From Enoplolaimus lenunculus (taxonomy: Eukaryota; Nematoda; Enoplea; Enoplida; Thoracostomopsidae), in assembly GCA_030248215.1 (NCBI GenBank), contig JASANG010001690.1, positions 18,911 to 82,910 of the forward strand: a stretch of 64,000 bases of DNA. Direction: 5' to 3'. Positions 34,155 through 47,300 of the stretch are shown here, piece by piece. The position numbers and the translations under genes were made by a program. Positions within the stretch are counted from its first letter, which is position 1, and the number at the start of each line of letters is the position of its first letter. Under the pieces are notes generated by a model that was not told the DNA's origin, ran no database searches, and saw only the letters and a list, made by a program, of their open reading frames with translations.

Positions 34155-34333
34155 CCTTGTGCAGAACAAGGCCGGAACCGTAGTATAAGCATATTCCTAA
34201 GCCTAAGCTTAAGCGTAAGGATGAGCATATTCCTAAGCGTAAGCCTAGGCCTAAGCAAAAAATTTAGTCTAACCTTAAACTGACTATTACAGCTCCTCCG
34301 GAAAACAATCTGGCCCTGTTCTGTACATGGGCC
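34151..34333. mobile_element. T1 element, adjacent pair (right)
   Basis: Contains GGCCGGAACCGTAGTATAAG, CCTAAGCCTAAGCTTAAGCG and the terminus CTGTACATGGGCC. Two TTAGGC-like tracts lie inside. Boundary with the left copy is approximate. Confidence 0.6.
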
Positions 34334-34699
34334 AAAGTAACATTGACTTAATTTTGTTGTACCTCAGTGTGCTGATTGTTACCATCGAATTCTCCAAATT
34401 TCGTTGACAAAATTAGCGAAAGATATAAATCATCACTATAGAAAAATATAAGATAGCGGAATATAGAATTCGAAACAAATCCTATTGGTGCTTTCAGATT
34501 TTTATTACTATCAGGCTAGAAACTAATGATATATATTTCAGATTTCAATTACTATCAGGGTATAAACTAATGGTATCAGAGATACGCGCTAAATTCTTTT
34601 ACAGACTGGTTCAAGTACTGTTTAAATTGAATGGTTTCACCAGGCTAATTAGTTAGCTTCCAAGCTACAACGTGGACTCACTTTTGGTAGAAGAAATCA

Positions 34700-37431
34700 A
34701 TGGCGAGTCGCGGAGACATAGAAGAGTTTTTGGAAACCCGGCCACCAGTTGTCGATCATCGTCGTAGTTTCTTTGAATCGCTAATTTGCGGGGCATGTGC
34801 TGGTCTCGCTGTTGATCTTACACTATATCCAATTGATACGATTAAAACGCGATTGCAGAGCGAAGTCGGATTTCGTAAAGCTGGTAAGTGTCAAGTGTAG
34901 CAATACTGTATCAGTGTAGTGATCAAAATCATTTTGTGGTGTGGGAATTTAAACGTTATTGGTAACCAAGCGGTATACACAAAATAAATTGTCTTGAAAT
35001 TTCAAAACTCATACATTTTTAAATTTTCAATTTCTAATTTTTATGTATGTAAAAAAGTTGTCCGCTTATACTATTAAGACAGTACATATATAAAAATTTC
35101 GGGTTGAGCTCAAGCTTCCCTTCAACCTTAGACGCATTAGATTGTAAAATTTGCGAATTTTGTTGACCTTAACTCCCAATTTTGAATGAGATTTCTCTTG
35201 CAAATCTTGTTTCTAAGACATATTTATCTTAAATATCAGCAAAACAAGTCTTTTATTTCAGACATGTTTGTCTTATATTTCAGACATATTTGTCTTGTAT
35301 TTCAGAAATATTTGTCGTAATGGTTTATGAAACACACTCTTAAATTTAAGACATTTAAGTGTTAAAAATTTCAGACACATATTTCTGAAATTTTTGAAAA
35401 CAAATGTCTTGCATTCAAGACATATATGTCTGGAGTCCAGATTGACATAATTGTCTTGAATTTAAGAAAATATTTCTTGAATGTCACAAAATATTTTTTG
35501 TGTGTAGATAGTTTTTATAATTATATTTAGAGCAACTTCAATGATTATACTATGACTTGCCCTATATGAAATTTCTTGATTATTAAGTCGGCAAATGAGA
35601 AGTTGCTTACTGTATTGCTTACGCTTATAATTTACAATTTGAGTATGGTCAAATTAAGATTCTTATTCCATGCAAAGTTTACAGGACATTTTCGTTCGCT
35701 TTATGCCGGCGTTCCGTCTGTGATGCTCGGTTCCGCTCCAGGTTCCGCTGTGTTCTTCATAACGTACGAGACAATCAAGCGATGTATTGATCGTTCAAAA
35801 TTCCTAAAATCCCAACTTGGGATCCCTGAATGGTGCGGTAAGCATTGACCATAATAAATATTCATTATGAAGTGACCAAAACGGTAAACGGTAAAACGCA
35901 TGCCTGTTAGATTCCTGTGGCGGAAATAGAAAACGAATATATGAAAATATATAAAACTCGAAAACTGTTTTGTTTCTCGTGCTGTAGTGACCGGAATAGA
36001 TGGGTCATTGATATTTATTTCGCATTTCCAGAGGGTATCCGCGCTGTTCAGTTGCGGACTGTTATTTGTTTTTCAATCCAACTCTCCAGTGAATTTGGAC
36101 CACACCTTTAACTTATTTATGTTCATTATTTTAGGAATTACTTTTGACTCAGGATTGCTGCTATAAATATAGATAACAGTGTACTTGAAACAATGAGCAA
36201 AATCCCCATATGCTGAATTTATTTAGGCTAAGCAAACTTTTACACCATCCAATTAGGGTAATTGACGTTTATGGACTAATTATTACTTCTTTTGAACCAT
36301 GTCCATGTACAAAGGTTTAATTAGCAAAATAGACTACTATTGACTCGGACTCAAAATAGCGACTACAGAATATATAACGATAGTAAAAGTAGAAATGTAT
36401 ATTACGTTGTGTAATTTATTTATATGTAGTATCTTAAAAATATTGTAATAATTATTGTTAATGCGTCAAAGGAAAAATAAACATTGATATTCGGGAACCG
36501 GATGATTTGCTGTATCCATGTTACCGGTATTGTTGTAGGACAAGCAACTGCGGCATCTGTTGGCGAAGTGATGGCGTGTTGCATTCGCGTTCCAACTGAA
36601 GTTGTGAAACAGCGTGTACAAGCAAGTGCGTTCACTCATCGACGAGCGGCGTTTTTCGTTTTCAGCCGCACTGTTCACCGTGAAGGATGGTCTGGGCTGT
36701 TTCAAGGCTACAGGGCGACCGTCATGCGTGAAATACCGTTTTCATTCATCCAGTTTCCGCTATGGGAAGCGTTGAGAGTTCGTTGGTCTAAACGGTCAGG
36801 AAAACCTGTTACACCGTTTCGTTCGGCGATTTGTGGTTGTGTTGCAGGTGGCATTGCGGCTGCACTAACGACGCCATTCGACGTCGCGAAGACTCGAATA
36901 ATGCTTTCAGAACGATTGCATGGTGGTCGAACTCTGTTCAAGCGAGATTTAACGCTGCGCCATGTTCTTGCAGAAGTTTATCGACAAAATGGTATTTGGC
37001 ATGGCTGGTTTGCTGGAATCGCGCCGCGAACCACGTGGATGTGTATTGGTGGTTTTATATTTTTCGGTGTCTACGACGCTATATTTGCGCTATTCCGGCA
37101 TGACATGCGGCCAGCTTTGTCTGATCATTACGAACATGATGACGTTATGCACGGTAGCACAGTTCTGCACAGAAGTACCGATATAGTGACAGAAAGTGAT
37201 AGATTGCCAGGTCGAGCTTCAGATGGCCGCTATTATGACATTGGTTCGGACAATTCAATTGAGTCTCCCGTGCTCCGGTGGTGGTCGAACGCATTGGACT
37301 CAATGACATCATACCTTGCGATGACGTATTTCATGCCTGAAGAACGGCGGCGTATTGCACCTCGTACGTTTGATGACGTGAGACGCGAAGCTAAACTGCT
37401 CGATGAAGCAATGAAAGCCGGAAAGTTATGA
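34700..37431 (+). CDS. SLC25A26: Mitochondrial S-adenosylmethionine carrier with C-terminal extension
   Basis: Exons 34700-34883, 35685-35837 and 36539-37431 join in phase to 409 residues. All three carrier repeats are present with their PX[DE]XX[KR] signatures: [22 protein letters not shown] and [31 protein letters not shown], RGYx-like [20 protein letters not shown] and [10 protein letters not shown] match SAMC specifically. The carrier exchanges cytosolic S-adenosylmethionine for matrix S-adenosylhomocysteine in the inner mitochondrial membrane. Human SLC25A26 has 274 residues. Here about 30 extra residues precede the first helix, and about 111 follow the last one, including [23 protein letters not shown] and [15 protein letters not shown]. 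The extension is in the same uninterrupted last exon as repeats two and three. Its role is unknown. Confidence 0.95.
35220..35345 (+). repeat. ~22-bp minisatellite in SLC25A26 intron 1
   Basis: Units such as ATTTCAGACATGTTTGTCTT and ATTTCAGACATATTTGTCTT repeat in tandem, with scattered relatives on to 35500 (ACATATATGTCT). Many units are partial palindromes. Confidence 0.8.
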
Positions 37432-37987
37432 ACTGCCTTTTGCTTCTGCTATAAGCGTAAAACTGAGTTTGCCGTCATTGGTGGCGAACATTTTATCCAA
37501 TCGGTTAAAGGTCTGAGTTCAACAGCTTTCGATTTGTGTTTTTCAAAGTTTAACAGAATATAAAAACTACGTAAGTCGGAGGCCAACAAAATTGTTCAGA
37601 AAGTATAGGTAAAACTTCGCATGCAGGTTTGAAGATTGGATTTGACCGCTGGCATTGTGCACAAGTTGTACGCCCAATGATACTTTTAAGACGTAACAGT
37701 AGAGTGTGAATTGTGCGTATAGAGGCGAGATAGCTTCAAGAGCATATAGAAATAACAGTCACCACAATTTTAAAGCTCAATGGTCATGGTTAAATATAAT
37801 CGTGCTCAAAATATAATATATTAGGACGGTCAAAATATAATGTATTAGGGGAGTCAAAATATAATGGGGGTCCAAATATATGGGGGTGAAAATATTATAC
37901 GACACCGGAGGTGAAGTGAAATTAGGTTTTGGTAAAATACTGTTAAGCCAGATGTTCCGACGACACGTTATATGAGGTCATGTATAC

Positions 37988-39565
37988 TAGTGATGGGCAT
38001 CGGATATTTTTTCATATCCGGATATCCGGCAATTCTTGCCTGATATTTATCCGGATATTCGTATATATCCGGACATCCGAAATGAAATTTCCTATTTCGG
38101 ATATCCGAAACTCGATTTTGTGTTTTTTGAATTTCCGAACCTCAATTTTCGTTTCTTAAGCACTCGTTTTAACTTGTTGCTCTAAAGGAAGTTACCCTGA
38201 CCCTCAAGCAAATTGACATGAGCATAAAAGATACAATACTAAAAATCGGTATTTATTATGCCATGCAGTACTGTAGTGACCCGAATAAGAGGGGGTACCC
38301 ATTTTGAGTCCCAATCAATAGGAGTCCGTATCCCTAATAAGAGTCCGTAAGCGCATAGAGTCCCTAAACCCTAATTAGAGTCCATAAATGTCAATCCCTA
38401 ATTGTAGCGCATAAATGAATCCAGGACCAAATATATCTCAGTAACGAAGGGTGGCGGAGCGTGGGTTAAAAATAAATAACAGTCTGTAACCGAATAACAG
38501 GGGGTGTCCTCTGGAGAGGTCAAATAAATATAAGTCCCACCTCTTATTCGGGTCACTCACTAGTCACTACAGCACCTCAATAGTTCTGGGTATTCAGTTT
38601 AGAAGATGCTACATACTACTAAATAAATACTTGCGTTGACAACTTAAAATTGAGTTGATTTGGCTTGTCCTTTGCACTGCAATAGAGATTCAATCGAATA
38701 TAACCCTTCCCTCGAACTATATATACTTGAATCGTTTTAGTTCCAAGAACAAAGAACCACATTGAAATACACTTACGCTAATTCGTACAAACATCAGCCC
38801 ATGTTACTTATACTGGTGTCGCGCTTTCAGCAGCGGATCCAGAAATTTCTAAATGGGCGGGATGGTAAATATTTTGAAAAGCAATTTTTCTCCAAAAAAT
38901 TTTCTTAGCGGGAAAATTATAAGGTAGGACCCTATTTTATAATGAAAGTATTATGATGAGAGGACACATTGTATGGTAATAAATGACCATATCATTTTAT
39001 CACAAAAAATTTATGTGGGAGTGGGGACAAAATGTAAGGTAGGGGTCCTTAGGCATTTTTCTTATTCGGACGGGATATCCGGTGTTCATCTGTAGTCTAT
39101 ATCATACTGTTCTCAGTAAACGTTCTATCATCCTCGGATACACGAAGTTTTAACTCAGAAAAACTGTTAAATGAAACCGCTAAAACGTGCTAGAGGTAAA
39201 ATTAGCGTTGCATTGAATTTACGGATATAGCTAGACGTGTGTGAAACCCAGCCGTATATCGAATTCTATAGAAACTCAGGCCCATGTTACTTTTAGGGCC
39301 GTAAAGGTTTCTATTATTACAATTTTTGCTTAAGAAATAAAGTTTTTGAATCATCATGGAACAATTGTGTAAGAATGCGGTTTAATATTCTGACTGAGGT
39401 TTGGATACAGAATTTTTTCGTCAGTTTCAGCTACTTTTGTGGTGAAACAATGCAAATTATTCCAAAAAAATTTAGACAAAAGCATTTCGGATATCCGGAT
39501 ACACGTTTTATTTCGCATACATATCCGGATATTTTTCATAACCGGATATCCGGTGCCCATCTATA
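37988..39565 (+). mobile_element. 1.58-kb hAT-type element with perfect 8-bp target duplication
   Basis: ATGTATAC flanks both ends (37980-37987, 39566-39573). The ends are TAGTGATGGGCATCGGATAT and GATATCCGGTGCCCATCTATA, inverted and shared with 13899-14540. Despite its length I see no transposase frame; the extra length comes from a nested element (38277-38580) and repeated sequence. Non-autonomous. Confidence 0.92.
38277..38580. mobile_element. Nested GTGACCCGAATAAGAG element
   Basis: CTGTAGTGACCCGAATAAGAG at the left and CTCTTATTCGGGTCACT ... TAGTCACTACAG at the right are inverted. Inside are repeated GAGTCC motifs and GAAGGGTGGCGGAGCG. It sits wholly within 37988-39565 and so inserted later. 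Relatives: about 9830-10010 (MTG1 intron), 32739-33130, 36240-36360 and 63640-63730. Confidence 0.75.
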
Positions 39566-40102
39566 ATGTATACATCGGGACGGACAGTTTCCGCGAAGGA
39601 CTGCTAGAAAAAGGTTACGCGTTGGACCAATTTTTTTGCATAAGTTTAAAGTGATGCGAAATTGGTAGAGGTTTAAAGTGATGCAAATTTGGTATATAGT
39701 TGAGAATAATGATAAAACCAAATCTGCCGCACGACCATTTTGCCTGCTGGAATGTGGTGAAGTAAGCTTAAGCTTTAGACCATATTAAGAACCTTCCTCC
39801 ATAGCAATCCCGCTGTAAAACGGTACGCCCCAGATCTGTACATTGCCCAACTATGGAATACCGAAATTAAAAATCGAAATTCACTTTACTACACAGCTTT
39901 TCATAACCAATAAATATACGTTGGAACAAAAATTATAAGGTTATCACAGGTTAAACTATATATTCTTGATAATAAGTACAGTTTAGATATAACAATATCG
40001 AGCGATTTGAAATACGGCATGCAGTATGTCCCAGTTCTTGCACGTGACTTGGATCGTAACGTTTTAACGTGAACTTTACTATAAAAACAATACCCAAGTT
40101 AG

Positions 40103-40488
40103 CAGGGTGTAAACGGGTAGTAAGAATAACTAAAACTGAAAATGAATAATGACGTATAAACGTATGACGATGTTTTATTTTTCTGCCAACTGAATTGAGG
40201 CATGCAAATGTACGCTGTGCTTTCACAATTTTTTAAAGAAATAATAACGGATGCACCGAAATCTTTATGATTTTGAATGCATTTCGCAACTTTTATAGAA
40301 CAAGCGCAACTTTTATAGAACAAGCGCAGCATATTTTAATTTAAAATTGCAGCGTATAGTAATAAAAAATTGCGAGATATATACGTGATTTTTAACTAAA
40401 TTTGAGCTTAAAAACAGAATTTCCCGGTACTTCTATACCGGAAACGGACACCGATTTTTAGCGGAAACGGATTTCTGGTTACACCCTG
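40103..40488 (+). mobile_element. Non-autonomous hAT-like element
   Basis: Ends CAGGGTGTAAACGGGTAG and GGATTTCTGGTTACACCCTG. It is flanked by CCAAGTTAG and CCAAGTAG, probably a decayed target duplication. Shares its body with 4460-4840 and 5777-6102. It contains a short tandem duplication of CAACTTTTATAGAACAAGCG near 40290-40327. Confidence 0.75.
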
Positions 40489-41308
40489 CCAAGTAGCAAA
40501 AAACTGCTCATGTCTTCCACAGGCGATAAACATCAAGACATACATACATACTCCTTGCACTTTTTCTATAATTTTCATGCACTGTTAGGTATGTCGTATG
40601 TGCTAGCGTACTTCTGTACTATTTATTGAATAAAATAATCGTCTATGCTTAATGACAAACGCAAAACAAAATATGACTGCCACAGCGAAAGTTCTGGAAT
40701 CGCGAAATGAACTTGCTTCGTTATTCCAAAGTAATTATTTCCTCATACATAGGCGGACACCACTGGCAAGTGCGCAAACATAAAATATACAATAGATACT
40801 TTAAGAATTCACGCCAAAGGGGTACAGAAGGAGCTGAAAAAACGGAAACCAGAGTTCGAATATTTGGACTGAACAGAAGTCAAAGGAAGCAATACTAAAA
40901 TAAAAATGCTGAATTTGACAATTTTAAACATGATATAATATAAAATTGTTAAAATTTGTTTGTTCTCTATCTATTTAATATTAGAAATCTCGACAACTGC
41001 ACTGTTTTCCATATTGTTCCAAGGAAAAAACTCACTGAAAGGCACTGCTTTTCTACAAATACGAACAAAAATTCATTGTCAAGATGCCGAAGTTTTCGGC
41101 AAAGTTAAGCCGAAACCAGAGACCGATTTTCAGCCGTAGGCACAGCGGTTGTGCCCTGCAAATCAGGCGTTTTGGATCCTCGCGCAATCACTCGCACGTT
41201 AATACGTCAAACGAAACGAACTCGCAATACTCGAATCTGTAGACATTAGAACAGCCTATTAAAATTTCTATGCAGCCACATTCATGCTATTCTAGCTCAT
41301 AACCATCA

Positions 41309-44300
41309 TCACACATTCTGTACTTGTGAGAACTCCTCAGGCACATTGGTAGTCACGCATAGTTCACTCTTTTCCGTCAAACACATTGCTGCATTAAGAT
41401 CAACCGCAGCCGAAACAACGTCAGATGCTAATAACAATCCTGTATTTTGACCAGAAATTGCTGAAAATGACGCTACTGTAGTTTCTGATACACTCTCGGA
41501 TACACAACTGGCTACAGCACTTTGTCGAACAGTTAGATAATGCTGAGCTATGTAAATCGAACTAGGTCGTGCCGGAAAATGCAAGCGACCAACCACGTGA
41601 GAAGAAACAAGCGGAATGAATGATAAACCAATACTTGACACGTCGTATACACCCGGACCTGACACAAACGCGGTTAGCGATAGCGACAGCGATTCTTGTT
41701 CAGTCAATTCGATGGACTGCATCGTTCGTCCACACCACAACAATGGATATACCGCACGATAAACGTTGTGTAGTTGTCTATAACCATACTTACCAGACTT
41801 CACGTTTAAGCGCACAACTCAGACAAAAAAGTTTCATTATGTAAAAGGAATGTTAATATGTAAATGTATTTGCAGGCAAAGTATTCAAAGTATTACATAC
41901 AGTATACGTACCAGCAGCGTAGCTCAGTTGTTTGCATACTGGAAAACAAAACAATATTTGCGTACAATAGCTTCTAAAACGAACAAAAACTAAAATAACA
42001 ATGATAGAACAGGAACTTACGAAACATTACGTGAACAATCTATGTCAACACGAACGGTTGAATCACATTTATTGCACAGCCACAATTTCACTGGAATCTC
42101 ACAAAGTCTGTAATAACAAGCGTAAATGAATGCAAAAAGTCTTGAGTGACTGTATGCTGAACAAGCTTCCTTTTACAAATATTTTAAAATATTTTGGAAC
42201 GCTATATGCATCGAAAACATTTCAATTGATTTAAGCCTCTCATTATTTGACTAAGTAATCAACCAAACATCATATAGGGCAAGTCAATCACAATAATCAT
42301 CGAGGCATTACAATAATTACATACTTTCAACCATTTTTTGCACTTCCTAGCTTGAAATTAAATATTATTCATGTGACAAAAAGTTAAACAACCAGCTCAA
42401 CCTTCATTTAACACTTGCATACTAATTAACACAAAATATCATTGAGGGCAAGCATATTATGATTGAACTTAAATAAGTAGACCAACGTAAGCTACGCTAA
42501 GTGTGTGTGTATATTAATCAATTTAATTTTAGTGTTCTATGAATCTTAAATCACATTAGACTCGTAAAACGATAGGTTGTCTCACTTGTTTCTTGAGAAA
42601 TCATGGTACATCAATGCAGGAAATTCCAGCTGATGTGCCACAGTGATTTCACGGCTATGTAGCAACTCTGTCGCTGCTTGTTCTTTTGTGGGCGACACTA
42701 AACGAACAGCTGATATTTGATCCTGAAATAACTATGTTCGAAATGCGACTGGTGCACATCGTTAAACACAAAAGAAAATATGCAAAACCCAATAAAGTCT
42801 AAAACCAAAAAAGGAATAAAAGTGCTCAGTACATTAATTTTCAACAACAAATAACTGGATTTTATGACAATACCAGTCATAATACACAATGTATAATATT
42901 GGACCGAAAGCACACCTGTGACAAGGGATGTACCATCACTTTTATTAAATGACTGCTTAACAAAAACGAAATCTTATCGACAGATCCAACCTAAAAGCTA
43001 CATCCTTACTAAATCTTTCTCGTGGCTCACAGAAAAGTTTCAGCCACGCTTCTAAGCTTGTTATTCAAACTGCATGCCCGTCCAAAAATTGCTTCGACGC
43101 TTCATATGTTAAGCTGGCTACGAGGCTTATTAACTACCTGAACCACATCAGCTGGTTGTCGTCTATTAACAGAGCACAACACTGGGCACCACGAATATCC
43201 ATATTTTATGGATGTTGATCCATTTGCATAAATATCCATTGCCTAAAATTACTTTAAATACGTAGCCATAGTATGCTAGATTGACAACTTCGGTCACATA
43301 ACGAAAGGCTAGATGAAACGCTGAAAATTTCCATTTAGCAGCAACAAAATTTCACATGGTACACCTCTATAATTACTTATATGCTTTATCAAATTTAGGA
43401 GGGTTGCCCTGTACTTTGTCGAAAAATATGTCGCCATACGGTGTGTCTTGAACGTGGCGGTGATCGCACGACAATGCGCCGTTCACAATAATTTTGTCAA
43501 CGGTGCCACACAATGTCTTATAGACCAGGGCTATTACGAAATCATTTTGAAAACGCGTTCGTGATAAGAAATGTCTTATAGACCAGGGTTATTACGAGCT
43601 CAGTTTCATAATGACCTCGTAAGAGACCTGGTCTATAAGATATTTTATGGTACCGTTGACAATATTATTGTGAACGGTGCACAAATATACAACAACCCAA
43701 AACGTACCTTCCAGCCAATCAAAATGCATACACAATCGCGCCGCACTGCCTTTAATTCATCATTATCGTCTCCGTCATCTTCATTGATGCTATTCAGTCC
43801 TACGGTTGAGCAAGCAAATTCATGACCCACTGCATACCGACCCAATTTCGCATAGCTAAACCGTTTCAGTACGGTTGTATCAAACTCCGGTATTATGCTG
43901 CCTGTTGCAGGTAAGCCAGATATTTTTGAAGGAAATCGTGGACCAGCGTTTTTCTGTGATAAAAAGTTTGCAGGGACAGCAGGGTCGGCGGTTATTTGGT
44001 CGGCACCCGGAAATGAAACCAGCGTTATACTAAGTTGATCGTTAGCTTGCTCCGTACTACAAACATCATTATTTGCAGATGTTTCAGATTCATGCAGATC
44101 AAGAACAAGATTTCCACGTTCGCCTGGCTTCAGATATACAACTGAAACCAAAACACAGTATAAATGTAAATACAGAAGCTACAAACGTAACGCCTTAATA
44201 CATACCTGGGTCGTAAACGCTAATTAATTTACTGCAACTGAAATAGTGTAATCTTGTATTACTAGCTAAACCACAGATCTTAAAACAATACCATGACAAT

Positions 44301-47300
44301 ATAATGACGACGTTGCAAGCAGATCAAGCGCAATCGAATAACAACTTCAATAGACGCTCGATAAAGATCGTCAAATCGTTAATTTTACTATTGCAAAGTT
44401 AAACCTACACTTTTGATCACCGTTGAGAATGCTGAAAAGTCGCCATCGATGGCTAATGCACTGTACACTGGCTATTTCGATTACAGTCGATACATTTTCA
44501 CTGCACTAAAATAAAAAACAATAAAAACACGAGAATAATCTGCTGCGAGCATTCAACCGAAAAGCCCGTGTTAGTTATAAGGGTTTGTCCACTACTACAC
44601 TGAGAAATTAGAAACAAGGAAGCTTACGATTATTGTTAGGTTTACGATTGGGTTCACGTTTAGACCTAGGTTTAGTTGCCATGTCTTTATGTCTAGTTAA
44701 CATAAACCAACAAAAGATAATTTTAGTGATAATGCACATATATATTCACTTTATAGTTTTTGAGTTTAAATCAAAACAAAAACGTACAGCTGCGACATTA
44801 TCAGTGCTGATAGCAACTAAGCGAGCGTTATTAATGCTATTTGGGGATACCGGTACTGCACTAATGCCTTGCGTTGGACACGCAACCGATAATGCAGAAC
44901 GGCAAACAATATTGAATGCAATGTGATAAAATCGAGATCTGAAAGAAAATGAAAATAAGAGTATTTGACACAAAAAATACAGTTTCAAGTTATAAGCCTT
45001 AAAACAATATGTCTGCACAGCTGACTCCATCAAACGCTATTTGCTACATCTTAAATGTTTTGAATTGTATAGAGCTGTAACCAATCAGCGGCGTAACGTG
45101 GAAGCAATAGCTTTAAGGAAAACAGAAACTAAGTACGCACAACCTCACGGTTTTTATTGTTTTGTCAGCAACATCGCATGACTCCGTTATCCTCTGCCTT
45201 TGGCTTCGGTGTCAGGAGCAGACTACGGCGCCGCAGCCAGGCTATGGCGTCGAAGCTAGGCTCAGACACATCTTTAATAATATATTCTGAATTTCACACG
45301 GACCACAATATTCAAACACTGTATTGCTTAATGATTTCTGCTTACTTTAAAGTCAGGCCACTTTCGTTAAGTCCGGCCGAGCGAGAATCATACAGCAATG
45401 CAATTCGAACGCGATGCAAACCAGCTCGCATTGGCGCAGTGCAACGTAGAACCACTTCGCTGGACTCGCCGGGTTCAAGTCGCGTTGAATGACGAAGAAT
45501 GAAACCAACAATCGGTGCCCCTTCTGCGGACGGGGCACGGGATATACTACTCGCAAAAGTACTATCCGTTGCACGACTAAAAAGTGTCACTGGCCTGACC
45601 ATATGCATATGGTTACCAGGTTCGATTCCTGTGTTGTGACCACCATGTGCAGAATCTAACTCTAACGGATACAGGTTTGACGCTACAGCCCGTATTGCGA
45701 GCGCAATGCGACCAGCGTTACAGATTTTAAACAATACTGATACGGTTTCACCGCTGAACGCCTCAATTCTTGCATAATGTGTTGGAATTTCGGCCTAAAA
45801 CAACAACGTTACAAACTCACACTTTAGTTAAGCCCCATCCACACGTGCAAGGTTTTGCAAGGACAGCTTTTAGAAGCAAGTTTCACGTTCAAGTTTCTGC
45901 AGTGAAAACTTGCAACTGCAAATCTTGCAAAAGGCTTTTGTACGAATTTGCAAAAAAGCTTTCGTAACAAAAGTTGCATGCGAAATTTGCAGCCACTGGT
46001 TATCACCGCAAAAACTTGCACGTGCAATTGTTGCCGAAAGTTCTCGATGCGAAACCTTACACTGTGTGAATGAGACCTTAAAATGAATACACATAAACAC
46101 ACATCTCTAGAGATTAATTCTTCTTGTGTTTTAATTATATAGGATGGATATCAAAACAAAAATCAATAATATAATACATAAAAATGAAGCAATCAGAATG
46201 GAAAACGGTGTGGTAAATATTTTGATGAAGTTATTCCAGAATGCCATTAACAAAGAATAGTGAAAACGTTGAAGGGTAAGAATTGAGAAATGGATTACAC
46301 AGTTTTAACAAACTGTATTAGTTGAAAGAAAACATCGGTAAAATAAGTTTGTTTAAATTACACGTCGTCTAGTTATCCAAGCGTTATCCTGTATTACAAC
46401 AAGGTACAAAATGTTAAAGGTGTACCTGTAATAAGGGCATTTCTTCGGCAACCATGGGATCCAATCGCTTGTCCGGTGCATATACAACATTCATTTTTTC
46501 GAATTTTGTGTTATTCAACCGCTTTCCTTGCGATTCAATGTTTTGGTATCCAGCAACCTATAATGCAGTACTATAATAATTTCAACAATACCAACCACAG
46601 TACACACGCGGGCACTAACAACAGTTTAAGCCAACCCATTTAGATTCCAATAAGCGTTTAAATAATGATTAATTATATAACAGCTATGTACACATTGGCA
46701 AAAATATACATTTTCCTTAAATTTCGTTTAGTAAGATAATGACAAACGTTTAAAGATAAAATATTTTCAATCGTAAATGGTTTATCTACACAAAATAGCC
46801 GTATTCTCAACTGTGTATAGCACTATTGCTAGTTAGTGGCAGGTCCTCAAAGAAGCGAACTGCAAACGCAGAACGAATAAAACGCGCTAAATCTGTCTGG
46901 CTTCTAAATTAATCTGACCATTGATTACTTCTAAAGCTATAGAAACTATCAGGAATCGTTGATACGTGCAACTCACATAATATCTTGAGAATATAGGCAA
47001 TGATATTAAACTGCTACGCAAAATCTATCCTTACAGAGAAATTTGTGTCTATCACAGGAACTTTTGAACTTGTAAAATCAACATTGCCAAACGGAACACT
47101 CAAACTGTACGACACGCCCTGAATCCTAAGTGAACCTTCGCGTTTCGGTGACAGCGCTAATTTAATCTGCAAAACAAATAATATTTAAACGATAAACTGA
47201 CACTTTTGAAAGATATATGACAATAATTATAAAACACAAACAATGCTCATATCAGTATGTAGCGTGAAGCGCTGAATTCAATCTACTTCATTTAGAAGCA

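Larger units (their letters stand above)
32576..34699. other. Gene-free stretch between ANAPC13 and SLC25A26
   Basis: Contains T1 copies at 33276, 34017 and 34151, a CAGGGTACAACCG family copy at 33526, and pieces near 32739-32815 and 33040-33130 related to the GTGACCCGAATAAGAG element nested at 38277. No exon seen. The last 120 bp before 34700 should include the SLC25A26 promoter or 5' UTR. Confidence 0.55.
37432..41308. other. Gene-free stretch between convergent SLC25A26 and TRAPPC8
   Basis: Both genes should end their transcripts here. It includes the 1.58-kb hAT-type element (37988), the hAT-like MITE at 40103, T1 fragments near 37672, 39283 and 39817, and ATAATG-rich short repeats around 37800-37880. 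No exon seen. Confidence 0.6.

Noticed and set aside
43645-43707. Further coding sequence continuing past the TRAPPC8 exon end at 43708
   Set aside because: The frame stays open, but GTACGT is a strong donor at the right phase, similarity stops there, and the inverted repeat begins just beyond.
45770-46102. Open frames with repeated Cys, Lys and Phe on both strands
   Set aside because: They lie across the TTAA-flanked MITE and reflect its TTGCAA word bias.
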